Below are positions 27,182 to 35,028 of a stretch of DNA of 64,000 bases, piece by piece. The notes beneath the pieces were generated by a model. The model saw only the letters and a list, made by a program, of their open reading frames with translations, did no database searches and had not been told where the DNA came from. Origin of the DNA: SKLM01 sp964542755 (GTDB taxonomy: Bacteria; Chloroflexota; Anaerolineae; B4-G1). Position 1 is the stretch's first letter, and the number at the start of each line of letters is the position of its first letter. The stretch is from NCBI GenBank assembly GCA_964542755.1, contig CAZIWL010000001.1, forward strand, positions 62,001 through 126,000. Direction: 5' to 3'. Made by a program: the position numbers and the translations under genes.

Positions 27182-28306
27182 CTAGTAGTGGATATTGACC
27201 AGCGTGCCCACCGAGGACCATTGGAAGAGCCATTGAGCCTCAGGGGTGGGTAGGTTGATGCACCCGTGGCTCATGGGATGGCCGAAGTTGCTGTGCCAGT
27301 AGGTGCCGTGGATGCCGTAGCCGCGATAGAAGTACATCGTGTATGGGACATCGCGGAGATAGTAATCGGGCCCGCTCATATCGTCGTATCGCAACTTGAT
27401 GTAGATCTTGTACTGTCCTACCGGCGTCGGTGTGTTGGGCAGACCGGTCGAGACGGGGGTCGAGCGCACGGGCGTCTGTCCCTCGTAGGCCGTTAGCACC
27501 TGACGGCTCAGGTCGACGTCGATCCAGCGCACGTTGCCGCCTAGAGAGGACCGCGCCGGCGACAGCTCGTCGGGCGTGGGCGTGGGGGGTGGGTCCGTCG
27601 GCTGCGGCGTCGCCGTTGGCTGAGGAGAGGACGTCCGGGAGGGCGATGGCGTCGGCGAAGGCGTAGCGGTCGGTGTCGAGCTTGGTGTCGGTGTGGCTGT
27701 CGGCGAGGGCGTGCTGGTGGCCGTCGGCGCGGCGGATGGCGTGGAGGTAGGTGTCGAGGTTGGATTTGGAGTTTGGGTCGGCCTCGGGGAGGGCGTTGGC
27801 GTGGCCGTTGCAGTCGGTGTCGCGCTCGGCGGTGCGGCCTTGGCTGCGATGATGGGCAGCTCTTCGGGCGAATACCAGGCCACCACCAGGAACACGCCCA
27901 GAACAAAGGCGATGATGGACCCGATGGCGGCCAGCGGCAGCAGACGACGCCACCCAGAGGGGGTATTCTCTTGCGATGGCTCGGGCGGTAAAGGATGCAG
28001 TGACCCTGATGCCCCCGGTGGTGCAGAGGGTACGACGTCCGATGGGTGGTGTGGTGTATGCCTTGAGGCCGCCCACTCGCGGGCTGCGAGTGCTCGCTCG
28101 TCATCGGGGGCGATTTTCAGAGCACGCTCGACGTATGCCAGGCTTGCGCCAGGGTCCTCACTCAGCCAAGCCATCCACAGCAACGCCGGTAGGTTGGAGG
28201 GATCCCGCTGCAGCGCGTCACGAAAGACTCGTCGGGCCTCGGCCTTCTCCCCCGATCGTGCAGCTTCCTCTCCTTCTCTCAGTAGCGCGCTAGTTTCTAG
28301 CTCCAT
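27182..28306 (-). CDS. L,D-transpeptidase (YkuD) with TPR, membrane anchor and Pro/Thr-rich stalk
   Basis: 374 residues from the ATG at 28306; a GTG at 28312 is an alternative. Order: an N-terminal TPR-like region (residues 1-80, GEKAEARRVFRDALQRDPSNLPALLWMAW), one membrane span near 130-150 (AAIGSIIAFVLGVFLVVAWY), a ~90-residue low-complexity TPTP/SPTP stalk and a C-terminal YkuD domain. The catalytic His and Cys lie in HGTYWHSNFGHPMSHGCINLP. These enzymes cross-link peptidoglycan or attach proteins to it. A cytoplasmic TPR linked to an outside transpeptidase is an unusual combination. The gene is convergent with the metalloprotease and divergent from mevalonate kinase. Confidence 0.85.
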   Translation of the reverse strand: MELETSALLREGEEAARSGEKAEARRVFRDALQRDPSNLPALLWMAWLSEDPGASLAYVERALKIAPDDERALAAREWAASRHTPHHPSDVVPSAPPGASGSLHPLPPEPSQENTPSGWRRLLPLAAIGSIIAFVLGVFLVVAWYSPEELPIIAAKAAPPSATPTATATPTPSPRPTQTPNPTSTPTSTPSAAPTATSTPSPTATPTPSSTPTATPSPTPSPSRTSSPQPTATPQPTDPPPTPTPDELSPARSSLGGNVRWIDVDLSRQVLTAYEGQTPVRSTPVSTGLPNTPTPVGQYKIYIKLRYDDMSGPDYYLRDVPYTMYFYRGYGIHGTYWHSNFGHPMSHGCINLPTPEAQWLFQWSSVGTLVNIHY

Positions 28307-28512
28307 AGGCACCTGTCTGGATCAAGGTGTTGCGACTCGCCATCCGACTGCGTTGGCCAACCCTCCGATCAGGACGGCTTTGGGTAGCCGGGCGGCTGGA
28401 CCTGTGGTCTCTCCAGTGACTGGACGCAAATCCGAGCATCGTCGGGGCGAGTGTAACACCGCAGACCGAGGGTGTCAATCGGTGGCTGTGCGGTGTCCGG
28501 AAGGAAGTCGAC

Positions 28513-29457
28513 GTGATACCTAGGCCTGTTCATTCGTCAGCGCCCGGCAAGGTCATCCTCTTTGGCGAGCACGCCGTGGTGTACGGGGAACCGGCTGTCG
28601 CCGTGCCGGTGACCGAGGTAGAGGCTAGGGCATCCGTCGTCCCCGCCCAGATGGGGCGTGGGCTCACGTTGGTGGCCTCCGACCTGGGTGAATCCTTCGC
28701 CTTGAACCGGGCGCCCGAAGGCGAGCCTCTCGCGCTGGCGGCCCGATTGACCCTGGACTTCCTAGGCGTGTCGCCCCCTGATGCTACGCTCACCGTTCGT
28801 TCCACGATTCCCATCGCGAGTGGGTTGGGCAGCGGCGCCGCGGTCTCCACGGCCCTGGTAAGGGCCTTGGCGCACTTTTTGGGGCAGGCGCTGGAACCGG
28901 CGGAGGTGAGCACTCTCGTCTACGAGGTCGAGAAAATCCACCACGGCACACCCAGTGGGATCGACAACACCGTTATCGCCTATGGGCGGCCGGTCTACTT
29001 CGTCCGTGGGGTTCCGTCGGGGCCCATGCCCCTGTCCGTGGGAGCGCCCTTTTCTCTCTTGATCGGGGATACAGGGCTTCCCAGTCCCACCAGGCGGCTG
29101 GTCAGCAGCGTTCGTGCGCGCCGGGAGCAAGATAGGACTGAGTGCGACGCTATCCTCAAGCGAATCGGGTCCATCGCACGGCGAGGCCGCCGGGCTGTGG
29201 AGGCGGGACAGGTCAGAAAGCTTGGGCCTCTAATGACGGAGAATCATCGACTCCTTGTCGAGCTGGGCGTCTCGTCGTCCGCGCTGGACGCGCTAGTCGA
29301 TGCTGCGCGTGAAGCCGGCGCACTGGGTTCCAAGCTCTCCGGGGCCGGTCAGGGGGGGAATATGCTGGCGCTGATCCCACCGAGCGCCGGAGGGCGTGTT
29401 GAACGCGCTCTGCGGGAGGCGGGCGCTGTGCGGGTCATCCGGACCGCTGTCGGCTAG
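28513..29457 (+). CDS. mvk: Mevalonate kinase
   Basis: 314 residues from a GTG behind GGAAGGAAG. The GHMP-kinase motifs are complete: SAPGKVILFGEHAVVYGEP at the N-terminus, the ATP loop PIASGLGSGAAVSTALVRAL and the C-terminal KLSGAGQGGNMLAL. HGTPSGIDNTV carries the substrate-binding residues typical of mevalonate kinase. The enzyme phosphorylates mevalonate on the way to isopentenyl diphosphate. A mevalonate rather than MEP route is uncommon in bacteria but known in some Chloroflexota. No other pathway gene is adjacent. Confidence 0.88.
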   Translation: MIPRPVHSSAPGKVILFGEHAVVYGEPAVAVPVTEVEARASVVPAQMGRGLTLVASDLGESFALNRAPEGEPLALAARLTLDFLGVSPPDATLTVRSTIPIASGLGSGAAVSTALVRALAHFLGQALEPAEVSTLVYEVEKIHHGTPSGIDNTVIAYGRPVYFVRGVPSGPMPLSVGAPFSLLIGDTGLPSPTRRLVSSVRARREQDRTECDAILKRIGSIARRGRRAVEAGQVRKLGPLMTENHRLLVELGVSSSALDALVDAAREAGALGSKLSGAGQGGNMLALIPPSAGGRVERALREAGAVRVIRTAVG

Positions 29458-29496
29458 GCGCGATCCGCCGTGCCGGCGGGTCACGCCTCCACCCAC

Positions 29497-30168
29497 TCAC
29501 GCCTCCCGAAAGCGGGCTTCCAGCTCTTCCAACAACTGGGCGGCTTCCACCAACTTGTCGAGGGGATTCTTCTCACCGGCGAAGTACCGGTAGTCGCACG
29601 GCATGATATCGAGCGTCTCAACCAGGTCATCGTGGCGGTCCCGAAGGGCACTTTCGCTGACCCCATAGAGATGTGCGATGTCCGACCGCTCCACGGGGCG
29701 CAAGTTCACCTTCCGCACGACGTAGTCGAGCGCAGCTGCCCACGCCCGTGGCTTCTGGATAACCAGGCTCCCGCGACCGTGCGCCACCCGGTACTCCAAC
29801 CACATCTGCAGGGCAGCACCGATCTCCTCCACGGGCACATCGGCCTCAGTCATCCTATCCGTGAGAACGTGCTCTACGTCGTCCATCCCGCTGGAGAAGA
29901 GTTGCTCAAACCGCTCTGTCACGTCTGAGTCGGGCTCAAGCCTGATGAATTCTGCCAAGACGCGCAGGGCGTGGTCGTAATCACCACTCCGGGCCAGGGC
30001 CTGTGCGAGCGCCAACTGATGGTCAGGATTGTCGGGGTCAAGATCGACGGCGGCCTGGAGCTCCTCCACCGCCCGATCTACGTTCCACGCTCGGTAAGCC
30101 CCCATGCCGGCCGCTTGATGCTCCAGGGCCCGGCGGAGATCCTTGCGCTTGGTCTTTTCTCTGGCCAT
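29497..30168 (-). CDS. TPR-containing protein of unknown function
   Basis: 223 residues from the ATG at 30168. Starts at 30201 or 30306 are possible, but the added N-terminal residues look non-coding. The N-terminal half has TPR units (AWNVDRAVEELQAAVDLDPDNPDHQLALAQALARSGDYDHALRVLAEFIRL). The C-terminal half is helical and contains RSDIAHLYGVSESALRDRHDDLVETLDI, which resembles a helix-turn-helix or cyclin-like element. There is no signal peptide. It is divergent from the coiled-coil/selB operon. I do not recognise a named family. Confidence 0.7.
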   Translation of the reverse strand: MAREKTKRKDLRRALEHQAAGMGAYRAWNVDRAVEELQAAVDLDPDNPDHQLALAQALARSGDYDHALRVLAEFIRLEPDSDVTERFEQLFSSGMDDVEHVLTDRMTEADVPVEEIGAALQMWLEYRVAHGRGSLVIQKPRAWAAALDYVVRKVNLRPVERSDIAHLYGVSESALRDRHDDLVETLDIMPCDYRYFAGEKNPLDKLVEAAQLLEELEARFREA

Positions 30169-30387
30169 CACGTGTGCCCCCGTCGATATCTGGTAATGCA
30201 TCGTTGGCTCTCCCGAAAAAAGGTGCTCACGGTGCCTGGCACTTGTCGAAGACGCCGTTGAAGTGCCTGGGACCTGCCCTTCGAAAGCTTCTTTCAGTAG
30301 AGCCATCGTTGCGCCACAATGGACGCTGATGCCGGATTATATCACGGCGAGGGAAGATGGACAAAGCCCAAAGCTGTTCCGGCACCG

Positions 30388-30416
30388 TTGTCCCTGGAAT
30401 GGAATGATGTTATAAT
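30388..30416 (+). promoter_or_regulatory. Promoter of the coiled-coil/selB operon
   Basis: TTGTCC (30388-30393), 17-base spacer, perfect TATAAT (30411-30416), 66 bases before the start codon at 30482. Confidence 0.65.
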
Positions 30417-30481
30417 CGATGGTCCAGTTGACCACCACGACATCAACGATTCCCCGCGGGTAGTCATCCGAGGAGTTAGCC

Positions 30482-31699
30482 ATGGTAACGAAGATCACGG
30501 ATACGATGGACCTGTCTCAAGCGCTCCAGACGCTCAAGTGGCTGGATCAGGAGCGGCGCAAGGACAGGGCTATGATTTCGAAGCTGGAGGAGCGTCTACA
30601 GGAGCAAGAACGGAGGATCGCCAGAAAGACGGCCCAGATCGAGGAGCTTCAGGGGGCTCTCACGCGGCTTGAGGGCCGGCTGTCCAAAATCGACGAGTTT
30701 GAGCAGATGGTCTCCAATTACAAGAAGGAGATGACCTTCCAGCTTGAGCGGCGCGACGAGGCCTCGCACAAAGAGCGCGCGGAGGCCAAGCGGCTCCGCC
30801 GACTGGAGCACGAGGCCATGAAGGAGCACCTCAATCGCCTGGAGAAGGAGCTCCGCGTCCTGCCACGTTATGATGAGCAGTTGAATGCCCGTCAGGCCGA
30901 GGAAGAGCGCATGAGCGGGAAGATCCAGTCGCTGGAGTCCATAGTGGCCGACCAGGATAAGCGGATCGAGGATGCGACCAACGCTGTGGCCTATCTGGAG
31001 GAGCGGCGTCGCTCAGATCATCGTCGCTTGATTGAAGCTGAGCAGAGTTTTCCCAAGATTCACAAGAAGATCGATACCTTGGCCCAGAAGTTTCCACTTC
31101 TCGAGCAGAGCGTGCAGAAGCTGGCCCCCCGCATCGACGAGGCTATTCAGATGGCGCGGAAGTGGGAGAAACCCATCGAAGAGCTCCGAGTCTCCGACTT
31201 CCAGCGCGAGCAGAAGATGCAGTCCTACGTCGATCAGGCCGAGGCGGTGGCGGAGGAGCTGGAGCGCGTTCGGCAGCAGACCCATGGGTTTATCGAGCGT
31301 CGAGAACAGGTGAAGCGGGCGCTGAGTGCCCTGGAGAAATTCCGAACCCGGATCGAACGCCGTCAGGACGAGATGTCGGAGAGACAGCGCATTGCCGAGG
31401 AACGCGTCGAGCGCGAGTGGGAGGAGTGGCAGTCCGAGCGATCGAAGGAGCGTAAGAGGCGGGAGCTGGTCATCGAACAGCGGTGGCAGGCCCAGGAGGA
31501 GGTCGATACTGAGCAGGCCGGCCGCCTGGGCGCTCTCGAGGATCTGACAAAGCTGCAACACGTGCAGTTGGGCTCCCTATGGGAGGTCCAACGCGCTGAT
31601 GCTAATGCGCTGTTGAGCGCCGCGCAGGATGTCTACGAGCAGTTGGTCGCCCCGATCGACGACCAGCTGGCGAGCCTACGCGGCGAAGGGCAGGAGTAG
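30482..31699 (+). CDS. Long coiled-coil protein
   Basis: 405 residues, almost entirely charged heptad-type sequence rich in Glu, Arg, Lys and Gln from about residue 20 onward, with almost no Cys, Trp or hydrophobic stretches. No signal peptide or membrane span is visible, so it is probably cytoplasmic and elongated. The ATG is preceded by GAGGAG. It lies five bases upstream of selB and is surely co-transcribed with it. Sequence alone does not say whether the two cooperate. I cannot assign a family beyond SMC-like coiled coil, which such composition mimics. Confidence 0.75.
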   Translation: MVTKITDTMDLSQALQTLKWLDQERRKDRAMISKLEERLQEQERRIARKTAQIEELQGALTRLEGRLSKIDEFEQMVSNYKKEMTFQLERRDEASHKERAEAKRLRRLEHEAMKEHLNRLEKELRVLPRYDEQLNARQAEEERMSGKIQSLESIVADQDKRIEDATNAVAYLEERRRSDHRRLIEAEQSFPKIHKKIDTLAQKFPLLEQSVQKLAPRIDEAIQMARKWEKPIEELRVSDFQREQKMQSYVDQAEAVAEELERVRQQTHGFIERREQVKRALSALEKFRTRIERRQDEMSERQRIAEERVEREWEEWQSERSKERKRRELVIEQRWQAQEEVDTEQAGRLGALEDLTKLQHVQLGSLWEVQRADANALLSAAQDVYEQLVAPIDDQLASLRGEGQE

Positions 31700-31704
31700 C
31701 GGCG

Positions 31705-33645
31705 ATGCGAGTCATAGGTACGGCCGGTCACGTCGACCATGGTAAGTCGGCACTCGTGCTCGCGTTAACGGGGATCGACCCCGACCGTCTACGGGAGGAG
31801 AAAGAACGCGGTCTGACCATCGATCTCGGGTTCGCCTGGTTCACCCTCCCGGGCGGCGAACCCGTTGGGGTGGTTGACGTGCCCGGGCACCGAGATTTCA
31901 TAGAAAACATGCTGGCCGGCGTCGGCAGTATCGATGCCACACTCTTCGTGGTAGCTGCTGATGAGAGCGTCATGCCGCAGACGCGCGAGCACCTGGCAAT
32001 TCTGGATCTCCTGGAGATCGACACCGGCATCGTCGTCATCACCAAGACCGACCTGGTGGAGAGCGAGGAATGGCTGGAGTTGGTCGTCGACGATGTGGCC
32101 GAGACGTTGACGGGCACGGTACTCGAGGATGCTCCCGTCGTGCTGACCTCCGCACGGACAGGGCGCGGTCTGGATGAGCTGCTGAACGTTTTGGAACGCA
32201 TCCTTGCCATCCCGCAACGTCACCCGGATCGTGGGCGTCCTCGATTACCTATCGATCGCGTCTTTACCGTCAGTGGTTTTGGCACGGTTGTCACGGGCAC
32301 CCTGATCGACGGCATACTCGAGACCGGGCAGGAAGTCCGAGTCCAGCCTCAGGGTCTGAAGGCGCGCGTTCGGGGCCTCCAAACGCATAAGGAGAAGATC
32401 GATCGTGCGGTGCCCGGCAGCCGCGTGGCGGTCAACCTGAGTGGCGTGGACATGGATCAGGTCGCCCGGGGGGACGTCGTGGCGTCTGGCGATTGGCTGC
32501 AGGGCACGACGCTGGTGGACGTGCGGATGCGCTATCTCCCCGACATCCTTTGGCCGGATCTGGGGCAGTTTGCTCAGCGGCCCCTCCGGCACAACACCCG
32601 ACTTAAGTTCTACACCGGCGCCGCCGAGGTTATGGGGCGAGTCAGGCTCCTTGGGCAGAACGCTCTCCTTCCAGAGCAGGTCGGTTGGGTCCAACTCGAA
32701 CTCCAGGAGCCAATCGCTATGGTGCGCGGCGATCACTATATCGTCCGGCTGCCGTCTCCGCCGACCACCGTAGGGGGCGGTATCATTGTCGATCCACAGC
32801 CGAGGCACAAGCACCGCCGCTTTCGATCCGTCGTGGTCGACCGCCTTGAGACGTTGGCTGAGGGAAGCCCCGCGGATATCCTGCTGCAGACACTGGAGCG
32901 AGAAGAGGTCGTATCCGTGGAGGACTTGCTGGAGATGGGCGGGCTTGAGGAGCGTGCCCCCAGCGCCCTGCTTGATCTCCTCGCTGAGGGACGCGCGCTC
33001 GTGCTCAACGATGAGCGTCCTGAGGGGATAAGACTGACCGAGCTGCCCAGATCTGCTGGAGCCTTGATCGTCAGCCGTGCGAGGTGGTCATCCCTGATCG
33101 ACCACATCCTTGATGCTCTTTCGTCTTACCACGAGAAGTTGCCGCTGCGACCGGGAATGCCTCGAGAGGCCCTGCGCAGCCGCCTCCAGCTCGCTCCACG
33201 GATCTTCGACGCGGTCGTGGCTCAAGCAGAGCGTGAAGGACTCATCGTCGACGAGGGAGCGTCGGTGCGGCTTTCGTCCCACACCGTTGAGTTGACGCCT
33301 CAGCAAGGGGAACGGGTGAGTGTGCTGCTGGACCGTTTCCGACGGGATCCCTACGCCCCTCCCTCGGCCAAGGAGGCCACCGAGATGGTGGGGGAAGACG
33401 TCTACCGGGTGCTCATCTCCCGAGAGGACCTGGTGCAGGTCTCCCCGGATGTCGTCTTCCTGCCAGAGACGTACGATGTCATGGTTACGCGCATCCGGGC
33501 TCAGATCGAGCGAGAGGGCAGCGTCACGCTGGCCGAGGTGCGCGATATGTTCGACTCCAGCCGAAAGTATGCCCAGGCTATGCTGGAGCATCTGGATGAG
33601 CAAGGTGTGACGAAACGGATGGGGGACAAGCGAGTCCTGCGTTGA
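31705..33645 (+). CDS. selB: Selenocysteine-specific elongation factor
   Basis: 646 residues, full length. It begins with the GTPase domain MRVIGTAGHVDHGKSALVLALTG (P-loop), then DVPGHRDFIENML and the NKxD-type motif TKTD. EF-Tu-like domains 2 and 3 follow (IDRVFTVSGFGTVVTGTL). The C-terminal ~250 residues form the winged-helix array that binds the SECIS hairpin (ending in MLEHLDEQGVTKRMGDKRVLR). The protein delivers Sec-tRNA to in-frame UGA codons. This implies the organism makes selenoproteins, but I found no selA, selC, selD or evident selenoprotein in this window. Confidence 0.93.
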   Translation: MRVIGTAGHVDHGKSALVLALTGIDPDRLREEKERGLTIDLGFAWFTLPGGEPVGVVDVPGHRDFIENMLAGVGSIDATLFVVAADESVMPQTREHLAILDLLEIDTGIVVITKTDLVESEEWLELVVDDVAETLTGTVLEDAPVVLTSARTGRGLDELLNVLERILAIPQRHPDRGRPRLPIDRVFTVSGFGTVVTGTLIDGILETGQEVRVQPQGLKARVRGLQTHKEKIDRAVPGSRVAVNLSGVDMDQVARGDVVASGDWLQGTTLVDVRMRYLPDILWPDLGQFAQRPLRHNTRLKFYTGAAEVMGRVRLLGQNALLPEQVGWVQLELQEPIAMVRGDHYIVRLPSPPTTVGGGIIVDPQPRHKHRRFRSVVVDRLETLAEGSPADILLQTLEREEVVSVEDLLEMGGLEERAPSALLDLLAEGRALVLNDERPEGIRLTELPRSAGALIVSRARWSSLIDHILDALSSYHEKLPLRPGMPREALRSRLQLAPRIFDAVVAQAEREGLIVDEGASVRLSSHTVELTPQQGERVSVLLDRFRRDPYAPPSAKEATEMVGEDVYRVLISREDLVQVSPDVVFLPETYDVMVTRIRAQIEREGSVTLAEVRDMFDSSRKYAQAMLEHLDEQGVTKRMGDKRVLR

Positions 33646-33664
33646 GACAAGAGGAGGCAAGCAC

Positions 33665-34291
33665 GTGAGCCCGATCAAGCTGCTGGGTATCTCTGGGAGC
33701 CCACGACGGGGGGCGACGGCCTACGCGGTCCAGGAAGCGCTGGCCTATGCCGAAACCCTTGGCGACGTGGAGACGGAGTTTGTCTCGGTGCGCGGCAAAG
33801 AGATCAAGTTCTGCATCCACTGCGACTACTGTGTGCGGAAGAAGGAGGGCTGCGTCTTCGAAGATGATGTCGCCAAGATGTATCCCAGCATGGAGGAGGC
33901 CGACGCGTGGGTCCTCGGCACTCCTGTCTATCAGGGAACCATGTCGGGACAGCTGAAAGCTGTCCTTGATCGTTGTCGAGCCATTGTCGCCAGGGACATC
34001 GACGCGCTCAAGGACAAAGTTGGGGTGGGGATAGCCACGGGTGGCGATCGAGTTGGGGGCCAGGAGCCGGCCATCACGGCCATCCACGCCTTCTACCTGG
34101 CGAACAAGATGATCCCCATCAGTGGAGGGCCATTCGGCGCAAATCTGGGCGGCACCATCTGGTCGCGCGACAAGAAGGGTGCGGGTGCCGAGGCTGACGA
34201 GGTCGGGATGGAGAGCGTCCGGCGGTCAGTCAATCGTCTTGTTGAGGTGACCTCGACGATCAAGGGCTCGAAGTTGCATGACGATTCTTGA
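33665..34291 (+). CDS. Iron-sulfur flavoprotein (Isf-like NADPH-FMN reductase fold)
   Basis: 208 residues from a GTG behind AGGAGG, 20 bases after selB. The flavodoxin-like N-terminus ISGSPRRGATAYAVQEAL binds FMN phosphate. Residues ~50-65 carry CIHCDYCVRKKEGC, the compact CX2CX2CX6C motif that ligates a [4Fe-4S] cluster in archaeal-type Isf proteins. LGTPVYQGTMSGQLKAVLDRC is the second flavin-binding region. Such proteins shuttle electrons from ferredoxin. In this context it may serve the C1 locus that follows. Its stop codon overlaps the -35 box of the next promoter. Confidence 0.83.
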   Translation: MSPIKLLGISGSPRRGATAYAVQEALAYAETLGDVETEFVSVRGKEIKFCIHCDYCVRKKEGCVFEDDVAKMYPSMEEADAWVLGTPVYQGTMSGQLKAVLDRCRAIVARDIDALKDKVGVGIATGGDRVGGQEPAITAIHAFYLANKMIPISGGPFGANLGGTIWSRDKKGAGAEADEVGMESVRRSVNRLVEVTSTIKGSKLHDDS

Positions 34292-34316
34292 CAGATGCCA
34301 TCGTACAGTGTATAAT
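34288..34316 (+). promoter_or_regulatory. Consensus promoter P1 of the first structured-leader unit
   Basis: Perfect TTGACA (34288-34293), 17-base spacer and perfect TATAAT (34311-34316). It overlaps the stop codon of the iron-sulfur flavoprotein gene and is followed 26 bases later by the conserved RNA element. Confidence 0.88.
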
Positions 34317-34341
34317 AGAAAGCATAATTAGAATAATCTGA

Positions 34342-34395
34342 GCTACCCTACGGATGGGATTGTGAAGCTGCCAAATATCCGTCACGACGCAGCTT
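34342..34395 (+). promoter_or_regulatory. Structured RNA element, copy 1 (candidate riboswitch)
   Basis: The core 34342-34365 is identical at 21 of 24 positions to 37775-37798. Hairpin 1: CCC (34346-34348) with GGG (34356-34358) around a 7-base loop, TACGGAT. Hairpin 2: AAGCTGC (34365-34371) with GCAGCTT (34389-34395) around a 17-base loop. ACGGAT of loop 1 is complementary to ATCCGT (34377-34382) of loop 2, giving a loop-loop pairing. An intrinsic terminator follows four bases later. I do not recognise it as a known riboswitch class. Confidence 0.75.
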
Positions 34396-34399
34396 AACT

Positions 34400-34427
34400 G
34401 CCGAATCATTTATGATTCGGCGTTTTT
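34400..34427 (+). terminator. Intrinsic terminator after structured element 1
   Basis: GCCGAATC (34400-34407) pairs perfectly with GATTCGGC (34414-34421) around ATTTAT, followed by G and TTTTT (34423-34427). It lies about 110 bases after the promoter and 600 bases before the next supported gene, as expected for a leader attenuator. Confidence 0.85.
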
Positions 34428-34429
34428 GG

Positions 34430-35028
34430 TCTTAGGGGCCAACCGGTCCGCCTAGGGGGCCAGCCTAGTAGCACATCTTCCACAACCGGGGCACCACGCG
34501 CCCCGCCGCGATAGAAGGTCAGCTCGTACCAGAATCGTGGTACAGTCTGCTTGAGAGTTGATGCCGTTACGATGCTGTTGAGCCGTAGCCAGCAACTTGC
34601 CTTCCGGGTATATTGTCGATGCCAAAAAGGCGATCTCGCGCTTTCTTGAGTCATTGGTGGGCTTCACCCGCAATAGGCTTCGTTTCGGCGCGATCGACCC
34701 GAAACCCGTTCTGTGACGCCGTGGCCAGTGGGGCCGTGAGGCCTACTCTCTAAACGCCGTCTATGCTCATACGAGTACTGGATGACCATCGGCTGTTCTT
34801 GTTGCACACCGTTAGCGGTCTACCGGCCTTCTCTGGCAATCGCCTGATCGCGCGCACCAACCTCTCTCAAGGTAGACGATACATTTACCGGCGGGGGGCT
34901 GTGCATCGCTGCGGGGTCCGGCAGAAGAAAGGGGGTGACGACTGAACCATTAGCCTGGATGTTGTATGCGTCTCCTACAGATAGGACAACACAGACGGAT
35001 AGATCAGATTCCAAGGAGGAATACTCAG
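34430..35028. other. 600-base leader between terminator 1 and the DUF2193-like gene
   Basis: No gene here is convincing. On the minus strand two overlapping frames (34452-34673 and 34406-34654) could be one frameshifted small protein but match nothing I know. A 60-codon plus frame at 34763-34945 also looks non-coding. I found no tRNA or second promoter of good quality. Confidence 0.4.

Noticed and set aside
34342..34427. Assignment of the leader element to a known class (ZTP, THF, cobalamin, T-box, preQ1)
   Set aside because: None of the conserved sequences of those classes is present; only the two-hairpin kissing arrangement with CCC/GGG and the GGGAYUGYGA core is seen.
34406..34673. Minus-strand small gene behind terminator 1
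   Set aside because: Two overlapping frames would need a frameshift to make one protein, there is no recognisable family, and one of them runs into the terminator hairpin.
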